Shown one piece after another: positions 45,525 to 53,948 of a stretch of DNA of 64,000 bases (the first letter of the stretch is position 1; each line of letters begins with the position of its first letter). Location of the stretch: the NCBI GenBank assembly GCA_024403355.1, contig JAKSRW010000006.1, positions 1 to 64,000 of the forward strand. Direction: 5' to 3'. The notes under the pieces are model-generated. The model made no database searches. It was given only the letters and a program-made list of their open reading frames with translations, and was not told the origin of the DNA. The stretch is from Lachnospiraceae bacterium. GTDB taxonomy: Bacteria > Bacillota > Clostridia > Lachnospirales > Lachnospiraceae. A program made the position numbers and the translations under genes.

Positions 45525-45543
45525 CGGAAGGGAAGTGTTTGCA

Positions 45544-45840
45544 TTGAGCAGGGAAATGATTACGGTTCTTCTGGCTGTTTATATTGCCGTGATGACCATC
45601 GTGGGCGTTATTGTGATGTATTCGGACAAGCAGAAGGCGCAAAGAAGGCAGTGGAGAATAAAGGAATCGACACTTTTTCTGGTCTGTGCAATGGGCGGAA
45701 GCCTCGGAACCTGCTTTGGAATGTACTTTTTCAGACATAAAACAAAGCATAGCTATTTTGTAATCGGAATGCCTTTGATACTTCTTGTTCATATCTGCGT
45801 AATTGCACTTTTATTCTGTTTCGGAATTCTGGTTTTATAA
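45544..45840 (+). CDS. DUF1294 membrane protein
   Basis: The 98-residue protein has three hydrophobic segments and the DUF1294 core MGGSLGTCFGMYFFRHKTKH. Function unknown. I chose TTG 45544 because GGAAGGGA lies at a good distance; a GTG at 45535 would touch the ribosome site, and ATG 45565 is possible. It follows the kinase by 19 nt and probably ends the same operon at the terminator 45869. Confidence 0.8.
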   Translation: MSREMITVLLAVYIAVMTIVGVIVMYSDKQKAQRRQWRIKESTLFLVCAMGGSLGTCFGMYFFRHKTKHSYFVIGMPLILLVHICVIALLFCFGILVL

Positions 45841-45868
45841 TTAATTAATGGTACGTAATAAAAAGAAT

Positions 45869-45936
45869 ACAGCTCACATTATCTAAGGACTGCCTGAGGG
45901 GGCAGGTCTGCTTTAGATAATGTGAGCTGTTTTTTT
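45869..45936. terminator. Strong bidirectional terminator
   Basis: ACAGCTCACATTATCTAA (45869-45886) and its perfect complement (45913-45930) make an 18-bp stem with an inner CTGCC/GGCAG hairpin, then TTTTTT. It ends the plus-strand cassette and reaches the stop codon of the minus-strand GGDEF gene. Confidence 0.92.
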
Positions 45937-46603
45937 AGCTTTGCTTGCCTGTATCAAGCATGGCGTGGCTGAAAAGGGCTGTGTCATACTTTTTCAGGAG
46001 CATGTCAAGTGCCTCACGCAGAAGGATAGCCTCACCTACGCCCTCTCTCTTTGCGAGCTTGGAGAGAAGTGAAAGCTGCTCGCTGGTGTAGTGGCTTGTT
46101 TTGGGTACCATCTTCTCCTCACGGGCAAGTCCTACCTTATTTCTTCCGTTGTTCTTTGCACGGAAAAGGGCACTTTCGGCCTTTCTGATGAGCTCCTGAA
46201 GTCTGGTAGCATCCTCAAAAGCAGTAGCTATTCCGGCAGAGATAGTCAGAGGACTGCCATCGGGAAGCTTAATGGGATATCCGTTTTTAATGTCGTTCAT
46301 CAGAAGAAAAACATCTTCCTTTTCCATACCGTTATTGAAAATGATGGCGAATTCATCGCCGCCGATACGGTAAATAACGGTGTCCTCGGGCAGGCAGCCA
46401 GCAACATACTGTGCGCTCTCGATGATAATCTTATCGCCCATGTCCATGCCCCAGTTATCATTAACTCTCATAAATTCGTCAATGTCAAACAGTGCGAGTA
46501 CTATGGGAGAACCTGCCGCCTCACTATTTAAGAATGCGTCAAGATCCTTCTCGAAACGGTCGATTAAGGGATACTGTAATACTTCGTTAACTTTGTTTGC
46601 CAT
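45935..46603 (-). CDS. GGDEF diguanylate cyclase fused to a ribbon-helix-helix-like domain
   Basis: The 222-residue soluble protein has a GGDEF domain at about 30-160 with an intact RIGGDEF active site (79-85) and the metal Asp in LFDIDEF. It should make cyclic di-GMP. The inhibitory RxxD site is absent (LPED at that place), so product feedback is unlikely. Residues 166-210 read as a short strand (PKTSHY) and two helices (SEQLSLLSKLAKREG, then EAILLREALDMLLKK), the ribbon-helix-helix DNA-binding pattern. No input domain is present. AGGAGG precedes the ATG. Twin palindromes flank its promoter, suggesting autoregulation. Confidence 0.85.
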   Translation of the reverse strand: MANKVNEVLQYPLIDRFEKDLDAFLNSEAAGSPIVLALFDIDEFMRVNDNWGMDMGDKIIIESAQYVAGCLPEDTVIYRIGGDEFAIIFNNGMEKEDVFLLMNDIKNGYPIKLPDGSPLTISAGIATAFEDATRLQELIRKAESALFRAKNNGRNKVGLAREEKMVPKTSHYTSEQLSLLSKLAKREGVGEAILLREALDMLLKKYDTALFSHAMLDTGKQS

Positions 46604-46650
46604 AATGTAAACCTCCTTGAATGATGTGATTTCGCCAATAATGTTACGCG

Positions 46651-46730
46651 ATATTATTTCGAAAGTAATATTGTAATGATAATATACAATTAATAATATG
46701 ATATGTCAAGTATTATTTTGGAAATAATAT
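46651..46730 (-). promoter_or_regulatory. Promoter with twin operator-like palindromes, upstream of GGDEF-RHH
   Basis: On the minus strand TTGACA (46704-46709), a 17-nt spacer and TATATT (46681-46686) form a near-consensus promoter. A palindrome TATTATTTTGGAAATAATA (46711-46729) touches the -35 from upstream. Another, ATATTATTTCGAAAGTAATA plus T (46651-46671), sits just downstream of the start point. Both fit TATTAYTT-YS/RAA-RTAATA with one or two mismatches; centres are about 59 bp apart. The layout fits repression or looping by a dimeric regulator. Confidence 0.75.
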
Positions 46731-46770
46731 CAAGAAATATTACAGTGCACATATTTAACGACGGACGGGC

Positions 46771-46808
46771 AAAAAAATACCCCAAATGCCTTTGATGACA
46801 TTTGGGGT
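46771..46808 (-). terminator. Terminator of the first GH10 gene
   Basis: ACCCCAAATG / CATTTGGGGT, a perfect 10-bp stem with a 10-nt loop, is followed on the minus strand by ATTTTTTT. Confidence 0.9.
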
Positions 46809-46825
46809 AATGGATTGTTCGTTAA

Positions 46826-48712
46826 TTATTTAACTAAAAGAGCTATAGCCCATGCAGAAGGATTTGTGTAATCACTGTCTGAAATAGCATTGAGCTTCAT
46901 TACGCTCTGACGGTTGCCTGTTTCGGTAGCATCGTTAATCTGTGAATCGAAACCAACCTTATCGCCTTCAGCTACTTCCTTGCCGAGAGCTACTGAAAGC
47001 TCTACGAGATAGCCGTAGTCTGTTTCCTTTGCGATGGCTGTGAAAGCATCCTGTGAAGGACATGTACCGAATGAAATTTCTCCGGTGTAGCTGCAGCGGA
47101 ACTGTCCGCAAAGTGCATCATAGCCTGCATTCTTGCAGTTGTTGGGGTCTACGAAGAACTCAATTGAATCCTGCTCGTACTTGTTCTTTGCACTGTTGTT
47201 GAGTACGGGGTCTGTAACCTTGATGAGTGCGTAGAGAGTGTTCTCATCCCACATAAGCTGTGTGGTGCCCTTTGCACCTTCCCATGCAAGTACGGGGATA
47301 TTGATCTCGTATTCCTTTGCATTGCTCCAGCAGTCGTCAATTTCACCGTCGATTACGGGTGTGCCGTATACGGCCTCACATTCCCTGGTAACCTTCTCGG
47401 GAAGAACAAGCTCTGCGCCTGCGTATGATTCGGGATCAAGTACTGCGTAATATGCCTTCTTGGGTGTCAGATCCTTGTTGAAAAGAAGAGGACATCCCTC
47501 GCTTCTCCAGCTTGTATCGTCACGGTAGCCCCAGAATGTGATTCTGTCGATTCTGTCAGCGTACTGCTTGTAGAGCATGAAAAGCTTGGCGTACATAACT
47601 GCCTGATAATCCTCCATCTCGGGAGTGATTCTGCCGGCAGGGATATTAGTAATATTGATATCAAGCTCTGAAACGCTTACGTTGATACCATCGATTGCTG
47701 TGAACATATCAAGACTGCTCTTTACATCGGCGATTGAAGTACCGATGTTGTAATGTCCCTGCATTCCGATACCGTCAATCGGTACACCCTGTGACTTGAG
47801 GTCTGCAACCATTGCTGCGGCAATCTGTGCCTTTGCGGGGATATCAAGATTGTAATCGTTGTAGTAGAGCTTTGCTGAAGGAGCTGCCTCGTGTGCGAGC
47901 TGGAATGCAATTGCGATGTAATCTGTACCGATAGATGCTGTCCACTGTGTGGGACGGAGGCACTTTGTCCAGTCGCCGTCAGCGGGAAGAACTGCTGAAT
48001 CGCTGATTGCTTCGTTTACAACGTCCCATGATAAGCACTCGCCCTCATAGTGACCTGCAACGCCGTTGATGTGCTCTCTGAGCTGCTCGATAGCTTCGTC
48101 ACGGTCCTTGGCTGACTTGCCGAGCCAGTTACCTGACTGACTGTGCCATGCAAGAGTATGACCATGAACATAGAGGTCGTTTGCTTTTGCGTACTCAATC
48201 ATTGTATCTGCAGCTGAGTATTTGAACTCGCCTCTGTTTCTCTGCATCTCCTCGGGCTTCATAAGGTTCTCGGGTGTGATGATATTGAAGTTCTTAAGTA
48301 CAAGGGGCTCATCCTCACTGCCGATAAGCCAGGGATTGTAAATTGTTCCGATAAGGAAGTAATCCTTGTATACGTCCTTGATTGAATCTGCTGTTGTGGC
48401 AGGCTCTGTTGTATCGGTGGGCTCTGTTGTGACAGGCTCTGTAGTGTCAGCAGGCTCTGTAGTATCAGCGGGCTCTGCGGTATCAGCAGGTGCTGATGTA
48501 TCGGGCTTTGCCTCATCGGCGGGAGCCTCAGGCTGCTTAGTAGGTGTTGAGGTATCAATGTTAAGCTTGTCATTGGGAGCCTCAGTGTTCTTTTCGGTTA
48601 CTGTACCTTCAGGCTTCGCAGCTGTGAATTCCACGTCAGACTTTGAACATGCACTCAGTGCGAGAAGCATTGAAAGGACTACAGCAACACATGAGAGAAA
48701 TCTCTTCTTCAT
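46826..48712 (-). CDS. Lipoprotein GH10 endo-xylanase with C-terminal CBM9-like domain
   Basis: The 628-residue enzyme has a lipoprotein signal (lipobox LSAC, Cys22) and a Thr/Glu/Pro linker (about 60-108, ADTTEPADTTEP-type repeats). The GH10 barrel spans about 110-435, with acid/base Glu234 in WDVVNEA and nucleophile Glu349 in VSELDIN. A C-terminal domain (about 450-628) with YGTPVIDGEIDDCW and DSIEFFVDPNN is typical of CBM9-like modules that bind sugar chain ends. It would be anchored to the outer face of the membrane and cut xylan. Promoter with an internal palindrome at 48792-48820; terminator at 46771. A second GH10 gene lies at 55419. Confidence 0.95.
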   Translation of the reverse strand: MKKRFLSCVAVVLSMLLALSACSKSDVEFTAAKPEGTVTEKNTEAPNDKLNIDTSTPTKQPEAPADEAKPDTSAPADTAEPADTTEPADTTEPVTTEPTDTTEPATTADSIKDVYKDYFLIGTIYNPWLIGSEDEPLVLKNFNIITPENLMKPEEMQRNRGEFKYSAADTMIEYAKANDLYVHGHTLAWHSQSGNWLGKSAKDRDEAIEQLREHINGVAGHYEGECLSWDVVNEAISDSAVLPADGDWTKCLRPTQWTASIGTDYIAIAFQLAHEAAPSAKLYYNDYNLDIPAKAQIAAAMVADLKSQGVPIDGIGMQGHYNIGTSIADVKSSLDMFTAIDGINVSVSELDINITNIPAGRITPEMEDYQAVMYAKLFMLYKQYADRIDRITFWGYRDDTSWRSEGCPLLFNKDLTPKKAYYAVLDPESYAGAELVLPEKVTRECEAVYGTPVIDGEIDDCWSNAKEYEINIPVLAWEGAKGTTQLMWDENTLYALIKVTDPVLNNSAKNKYEQDSIEFFVDPNNCKNAGYDALCGQFRCSYTGEISFGTCPSQDAFTAIAKETDYGYLVELSVALGKEVAEGDKVGFDSQINDATETGNRQSVMKLNAISDSDYTNPSAWAIALLVK

Positions 48713-48791
48713 AATGCTTCCTTTCTTTGGTAAAAATATAAATTCAATCCCTCCGAATCATTCAGGAGTGACCTTAATTTACTCTATTGTT

Positions 48792-48820
48792 ATTCTAATT
48801 AGCGAACTAATTTTAATCAA
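48792..48820 (-). promoter_or_regulatory. Promoter of the first GH10 gene with operator-like palindrome in the spacer
   Basis: On the minus strand TTGATT (48815-48820), 17-nt spacer, TAGAAT (48792-48797). The spacer holds the perfect inverted repeat AATTAGTTCGCTAATT (48797-48812), a good place for a repressor to block polymerase. Confidence 0.65.
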
Positions 48821-48870
48821 GTAAAAAATTGTTCAAATATGTGTCAAAATTGTGTTTTTTCCGCCATGGT

Positions 48871-48938
48871 CTCTTTGGGACGGGGTTGTTGGCTCATTTG
48901 GCCAAGGCAAAATGAGCCAACAACCCCGTCCCAAAGAG
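48871..48938. repeat. Perfect 29-bp hairpin
   Basis: 48871-48899 (starting CTCTTTGGGACGGGG) and 48910-48938 are perfectly complementary over 29 bp, with a 10-nt loop GGCCAAGGCA. No T run follows on either side, so it is not an ordinary terminator. The right arm recurs as a single copy at 10288. It lies in the 402-nt gap between the divergent xylanase and NUDIX-GH43 genes. Confidence 0.9.
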
Positions 48939-48990
48939 ATCACCACCTGCCAACACCCAAGAGACCACCACCTGCCACCACCCCCCAAAG
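48931..48990 (+). repeat. Short tandem repeat beside the hairpin
   Basis: Just over two units of about 27 nt, built on AAGAGAYCACCACCTGCCA, follow the right arm and end at CCCCAAAGAGG. The same AAGAGACCACC word is repeated at 10311-10334. Confidence 0.65.
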
Positions 48991-49114
48991 AGGCCAAATC
49001 TTTCGCTGGAAAAACTGACTGAACTGGTGTAAAATATAAAAAATAAGCTGTATAGAGTAGCTTAAAGTATTTGAGTGAAATTTTGCGCTGAAGCAGAAAG
49101 GCATGGTAATAATT

Positions 49115-51031
49115 ATGAGTATGGAAGAATTAATTGATATTTATGATGGGAATCGGGTATATACAGGGCTGACAGTGCCCAGAAAAACAAAGCTTAGCCC
49201 CGGCAGATATATGCTGTACGCGATTGCCATTATTGAAAATACCGAAGGTAAAATCCTTATTACGAGACGTGCCCTTACGAAAAAGTGGGCACCCGGCAGC
49301 TGGGAAATTCCCGGAGGCGGCGCACATTCAGGCGAGACAACTACAGATACAGTATGCAGAGAGGCCTTTGAGGAGACAGGAATTAAGGTTCAGCCCGAAA
49401 ACACAAGCGTCTTATATTCCTACAGAAATGATGACCCCAAGGGTGACAATTATTTTAATGACATCTTCCTCTGCAAGGCGGATTTTACACTTGCCGATGT
49501 TAAGACTCAAGAGGAGGAGGTCATCGATGTAAGACTTGCGACTATTGATGAAATCAAGGCCCTGCACGAGACAGACGGCTTCCTTCACTATGAAAGAATG
49601 ATGAAAGCATTAGAAAACAGAAAGGCGGCAGAAATGAAAAAGCAGGCATTAAACCCTTACCTTCCCTCATGGGAGTATGTTCCCGACGGAGAACCCTACG
49701 TGTTCAATGACAGAGTCTATGTGTACGGCTCACATGACCTTTACAATGGCCAGGCCTTCTGTCTGGGCGATTATATCACCTACTCCGCACCGGTAGATGA
49801 CCTTGGCAACTGGCGTTACGAGGGCGTGATTTATCCCCGTATGGCAGACCCGATAAATGACGGAAGGGCCGTGCTTTATGCACCGGATGTGACCGTCGGA
49901 CCCGATGGCAGATATTATCTTTATTATGTGCTTGATAAGGTCAGCATCGTCTCTGTATGCGTGAGCGATTCACCCGCGGGTCCCTTCGAATTCTACGGAT
50001 ATGTGCATTATGCAGATGGTGCACGCCTTGGCGAAAGGGAGGGTGATGAGCCCCAGTTCGATCCCGGCGTAATCACAGAGGATGGAAAGACCTACCTTTA
50101 TACAGGCTTCTGCGGCTTTGGCGATAAGTCCAGAACCGGCTCCTTCTGTACGGTGCTTGACAGCGATATGCTTACCATTATTCAGGAGCCTAAGCTGGTG
50201 GTTCCCGGTTCCTGCTACAGTGCCGGTACCGAATTTGAAGGACATGCCTTCTTCGAGGCTTCTTCAATCAGAAAAAGAAACGGAATTTACTATTTCATAT
50301 ATTCCTCACAGGTTATGCACGAGCTCTGCTATGCGACCTCAGACAGACCTGACGGCGGCTTTAAATACGGCGGCGTAATCGTAAGTAACTGTGATGTCGG
50401 AATTGATTCCTATAAGCCTGTTGATATGCTCACAGCCACACCCGGCAACAATCACGGAAGTATTGTTCAGATAGGCGAGGACTGGTACATTTTCTACCAC
50501 AGACAGACCAACGGTACCTGGTTCAGCAGACAGGGCTGTGCCGAGAAGATTCATTTTGAAGATGATGGCTCAATTAAGCAGGTTGAGATTACATCCTGCG
50601 GACTTAACGGCGGACCTCTTGTCGGAAAGGGCGAGTATCCTACTTATCTTGCCTGCAATATTTTCAATATTGATACTCCTATGTCCCGCTTCGGCAATCC
50701 TAATTCGGCTAAAATCATTATGGACGGCCGCGACGGAGATGAAGAGCTCGGGTACGTATTTAATGTTAAGAAGGGCGATGTAATCGGCTTCAAGTACTTT
50801 GACTGCAAGGGAATCACTAAGGTCAGAGTGACCACAAGGGGCTATGCTTACGGATATTTTGAGGTCAGGACAAAGTGGGACGGCGAGGTGCTTGGCACGA
50901 TAAAGCTTGATTCTGCGAACTTCTGGGAGACCAAGGAGGCTGACATTGCAATCCCTGACGGCGTAAATGCACTTTACTTTACATATTGCGACGGCGGTTC
51001 CTGCAGCTTTAAGAGCTTCGAGCTGGTATAA
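49115..51031 (+). CDS. NUDIX domain fused to a GH43 glycosidase
   Basis: The 638-residue protein carries a NUDIX domain in residues about 20-165 with a complete box: G-X5-E-X7-R-E-X2-E-E-X-G in GGGAHSGE...CREAFEETGI. A GH43 five-blade propeller follows (about 178-490): PYVFNDRVYVYGSHD, LYAPDVTVG, HAFFEASSIRK and NNHGSIVQIG carry the expected acidic residues. A C-terminal beta-sandwich (about 510-638) looks like a CBM6-type module. There is no signal peptide, so it acts inside, probably on arabino-xylo-oligosaccharides. The frame is open throughout. ATG 49115 has AGAAAGG upstream with a 13-nt spacer. Confidence 0.9.
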   Translation: MSMEELIDIYDGNRVYTGLTVPRKTKLSPGRYMLYAIAIIENTEGKILITRRALTKKWAPGSWEIPGGGAHSGETTTDTVCREAFEETGIKVQPENTSVLYSYRNDDPKGDNYFNDIFLCKADFTLADVKTQEEEVIDVRLATIDEIKALHETDGFLHYERMMKALENRKAAEMKKQALNPYLPSWEYVPDGEPYVFNDRVYVYGSHDLYNGQAFCLGDYITYSAPVDDLGNWRYEGVIYPRMADPINDGRAVLYAPDVTVGPDGRYYLYYVLDKVSIVSVCVSDSPAGPFEFYGYVHYADGARLGEREGDEPQFDPGVITEDGKTYLYTGFCGFGDKSRTGSFCTVLDSDMLTIIQEPKLVVPGSCYSAGTEFEGHAFFEASSIRKRNGIYYFIYSSQVMHELCYATSDRPDGGFKYGGVIVSNCDVGIDSYKPVDMLTATPGNNHGSIVQIGEDWYIFYHRQTNGTWFSRQGCAEKIHFEDDGSIKQVEITSCGLNGGPLVGKGEYPTYLACNIFNIDTPMSRFGNPNSAKIIMDGRDGDEELGYVFNVKKGDVIGFKYFDCKGITKVRVTTRGYAYGYFEVRTKWDGEVLGTIKLDSANFWETKEADIAIPDGVNALYFTYCDGGSCSFKSFELV

Positions 51032-51038
51032 ATTTTAC

Positions 51039-51066
51039 GGCCATCGGGAGTCCCGGTGGTCTTTTT
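51039..51066 (+). terminator. Terminator of the NUDIX-GH43 gene
   Basis: GGCCATCGGG / CCCGGTGGTC with a 3-nt loop (two G-T pairs) is followed by TTTTTT. Confidence 0.85.
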
Positions 51067-51151
51067 TCAATATTTGCAATATTGAGCCTCTTTTTTTCGT
51101 CTATATAAATGTGGACAGTTGGCTTATAATACAGATGGGAGGTGCTGAATA

Positions 51152-51715
51152 TTGCTGGAAGATTCGGAAATCATTGAGTTATACTGGGAGCGTTCCGAGA
51201 ATGCGATTAAGGAAACACAAAATAAGTATTTTGGCTATGCGTATTCCATAATTGCGAGAATTATTGCAAACAAAGAGGATGCTGAGGAATGCTTTGATGA
51301 CAGCATGCTTAAGCTGTGGAATTCAATCCCGCCGACTCGTCCTCAGAATTTACGATTATATTTGGGGAAAATTGTCAGGAATACAGCTATTGACCGCTTG
51401 AAAAATCTGACAGGCAAAAAAAGAACTGCTGAAATAATCAGCCTTTCTGAAATGGAAAATTTTGAGGATGATTTTCAAAATATTGATAAAGACATTGATA
51501 AATGGACTCTGGTAGAGATTATTAATTCCTTTTTACAAGAACAGAAAAAGCTGCATAGAATAGTGTTTGTGCAAAAATACTGGTATTTTCTTTCTGTAAA
51601 TCAGATATCGGAAGCGAACAATATCAGTAGCAGTAAGGCTTTGTCCATACTTCATCGTATGAGAAAAAAGTTAAAAGAGAGACTTGTGAGGGAGGGATAT
51701 TATTTTGATGAATAA
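51152..51715 (+). CDS. ECF-type sigma factor
   Basis: The 187-residue sigma-70-family factor has region 2 (about 20-80, with DAEECFDDSMLKLWNS) and region 4 (about 130-180, with VNQISEANNISSSKALSILHRMRKKLK), and no region 1 or 3. It should direct RNA polymerase to a small regulon that probably includes its own operon. It starts with TTG after GGGAGGTG; a TATAAT lies at 51125-51130 but no matching -35 was found. Its end overlaps the next gene. The gene and its neighbour are visibly richer in A+T than the surrounding genes. Confidence 0.88.
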   Translation: MLEDSEIIELYWERSENAIKETQNKYFGYAYSIIARIIANKEDAEECFDDSMLKLWNSIPPTRPQNLRLYLGKIVRNTAIDRLKNLTGKKRTAEIISLSEMENFEDDFQNIDKDIDKWTLVEIINSFLQEQKKLHRIVFVQKYWYFLSVNQISEANNISSSKALSILHRMRKKLKERLVREGYYFDE

Positions 51716-52568
51716 CTATAATTTCATTGAAGCTATCGGAGATATTGATGATAGATTTATAGCAGAGGCTGAACCGCATTATTCATTAACAGCCGGTAAA
51801 AGGACTTGCGGGAAAGCTTTTTTAACAACAAAGAATATAATAAGGCTGGCTTTAGCGGCATGCATAGTTGGGGCGGTAATTGGATTTACATTATGGGTTA
51901 TCAGAATTAATCGCGGATATAATTTCGTGAGTTTCAGTGATAATGCAGGAAAAAGCTCAGAAAACTATTATCGTTTAGATGAAAATACGGATCCGGAGGC
52001 AACTAAAAGATACCAGAAGTCCTTATCCATGATTAATAATTTTTATGATAAATTGCCTTATAAGGGTAATTTTAAGGAAGCAGTAGCTTTGGACCGTTAT
52101 TATCCGGACTCTTATGGTAATGGGGAAAGCTCGGAAAGCGGTTCACCTGCCTTTTACAGTGTCGGGGGATTTTCTGCAAATGATTTTCCCGGATACTATG
52201 CGGGGCACTATTTTGATGCTGAAGGGAAGCTGGTAATAATAATCAAGGCAGATTATTACACAGATAATTATATCATCAGTGACTGGTACCGGGAATTACA
52301 GGAGATGCTTGAGTCTGATAAGTTTACCTGTACTTTTGCGAAATATAATTATTCAGAACTGCTTAACGGAATGTCTGATATATTATTCGGAAATTTATCT
52401 GTTGAACTAAAAAATGCAGGGGTTGAGCTTTGGAGTGTCGGAATCAGTACGGGTGAAAATTATATCGGTGTTTATGTGTCAGCGGAATTTGAAAAAAGAG
52501 TTAAAAAAATATTAAAAAGTGATTTGTATCTTGTGAATGTTGGGGAAAAAATGGAATTCACCTGGTAG
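51705..52568 (+). CDS. Membrane protein, probable anti-sigma factor
   Basis: The 287-residue protein has a cytoplasmic N-terminus of about 45 residues, one membrane helix (IIRLALAACIVGAVIGFTLW), and an external domain of about 220 residues. The external domain has no family I recognise; it contains many Tyr and a two-layer alpha/beta-like end (FEKRVKKILKSDLYL). Its overlap with the ECF sigma gene and its topology are typical of anti-sigma factors that hold sigma at the membrane. The start could be TTG 51705 or ATG 51708. Confidence 0.7.
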   Translation: MMNNYNFIEAIGDIDDRFIAEAEPHYSLTAGKRTCGKAFLTTKNIIRLALAACIVGAVIGFTLWVIRINRGYNFVSFSDNAGKSSENYYRLDENTDPEATKRYQKSLSMINNFYDKLPYKGNFKEAVALDRYYPDSYGNGESSESGSPAFYSVGGFSANDFPGYYAGHYFDAEGKLVIIIKADYYTDNYIISDWYRELQEMLESDKFTCTFAKYNYSELLNGMSDILFGNLSVELKNAGVELWSVGISTGENYIGVYVSAEFEKRVKKILKSDLYLVNVGEKMEFTW

Positions 52569-52583
52569 GAAGGAGTTGGCTGC

Positions 52584-53858
52584 ATGAAGAAAATCTTATC
52601 TGTTTTTATACTTTGCGTACTGCTTCTGACGGCCTGCGCAAAGAGCAGTTTCGGAGCCGGACCAACGGTTATTGAGGAAAATGCGGGCGGCAGGGTATCT
52701 GATGACATGCTGACGAAGGGGTATTTTAATCTGGCGATGAAGGAGCTTAGAGAAGGGCTCAATTCGGATAATAATACAAATGTCCTGCTGTCGCCGCTGT
52801 CGGCTTATTATGCGCTTACTATGCTTACGATGGGGTGCGACGGGAATTCCTCCGCTCAGCTGACGGAATTTTTCTGTGAGGATTCCAACAAGGCTGATAT
52901 TAACCGCTATGCACTGAAGTTGTCCGGGCAGGAGGATGATAAGCTAAAGCTTGCAAATTCCTTATGGATTAACAGTGCGGCGCAGGAATATATATTCAAT
53001 AATCAGTACAAAAGCTTCCTTGAGAAATACTATGGGGCTGACTGTGAGTGCTTTGATTTTAATGAAGGTACAGAAAAGAAAATAAACAGATGGGTTGAAA
53101 AAAAGACCTTGGGAAGAATTAAAGAGCTTGTCGGGAAGATGGATGAGTCAGAAAGCCGGAATCCAAAGATTTTGTTGATAAATGCCCTGACCTTTGATGG
53201 CCAATGGAAGAATGAATATAGCCCGAAAAGCATTAATGAAAATGGGAAGTTTAAGAATTATAGGGGTGATCTGCAGCAGGCAAAAATGCTTGCTTCCACG
53301 GAGAGCGTATATCTTTCGAACGATGATGCGACAGGTTTTTTGAAGTATTATGATGGTGAACGCTATGCTTTTATGGCGGTTCTTCCGAATGACAGTGAGC
53401 TCCCGCTTGCTGAATTTGTGAACTCATTAGAGGACAGCTGGCTGAATTCTTTTTATCAGAGTGCAGAAAAATCTAAGGTTGAGGTTCAGATGCCCTGCTT
53501 TAGCGCAGAGTATAAAATTGCTTTGGAGGAAATGCTGCAGCGGGAGGGAGTTACAGATGTCTTCAGCGGGAAAGCGGATTTTAAATATATTCTGAATCCC
53601 GAAAGCTATGATAAAATTAAAAAATCCGAACTTTTGCCTCTCTTTGTCAGTGGGGTGATTCAAAAGACCTTTGTGGAGGTTAATGAAAGAGGAACTAAGG
53701 CGGCAGCGGCTACTGTTGTGGAAATAAAGGACACGGCACTGCCTTTGGAAGAGGAAAAGCCCAGACTGCTGGCATTAAACAGACCATTTGTGTATGCAAT
53801 CGTTGATGTTGAAAATGGGGGCATACCGATATTTATCGGAACGGTGGACGAGCTTTAA
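52584..53858 (+). CDS. Lipoprotein serpin (serine/cysteine protease inhibitor)
   Basis: The 424-residue protein has a lipoprotein signal (LLTAC, Cys18) and a full serpin fold: NVLLSPLSAYYALTMLTMGC, LINALTFDGQWKNEY and NRPFVYAIVDVENG. The reactive loop hinge is NERGTKAAAATVVE, with the small residues needed for inhibitory serpins. By normal hinge counting P1-P1' falls near Thr-Ala in KDTALP, which suggests elastase- or subtilisin-like targets. It would sit outside the membrane and trap host, microbial or own proteases. It follows the anti-sigma gene by 15 nt, so it is part of the sigma operon. Confidence 0.92.
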   Translation: MKKILSVFILCVLLLTACAKSSFGAGPTVIEENAGGRVSDDMLTKGYFNLAMKELREGLNSDNNTNVLLSPLSAYYALTMLTMGCDGNSSAQLTEFFCEDSNKADINRYALKLSGQEDDKLKLANSLWINSAAQEYIFNNQYKSFLEKYYGADCECFDFNEGTEKKINRWVEKKTLGRIKELVGKMDESESRNPKILLINALTFDGQWKNEYSPKSINENGKFKNYRGDLQQAKMLASTESVYLSNDDATGFLKYYDGERYAFMAVLPNDSELPLAEFVNSLEDSWLNSFYQSAEKSKVEVQMPCFSAEYKIALEEMLQREGVTDVFSGKADFKYILNPESYDKIKKSELLPLFVSGVIQKTFVEVNERGTKAAAATVVEIKDTALPLEEEKPRLLALNRPFVYAIVDVENGGIPIFIGTVDEL

Positions 53859-53948
53859 AGCCGGTATTTATTAGTTTTTGCTTGTAATTCCTGCAAAGAT
53901 ATGTTATTTTAACTTTATGGATTGGGCTGTGCACTACGATGGTCTTCC

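Noticed and set aside
48366..48824. Plus-strand frame rich in Val/Ser/Gly opposite the xylanase linker
   Set aside because: Antisense of the ADTTEP linker repeats; no start signal.
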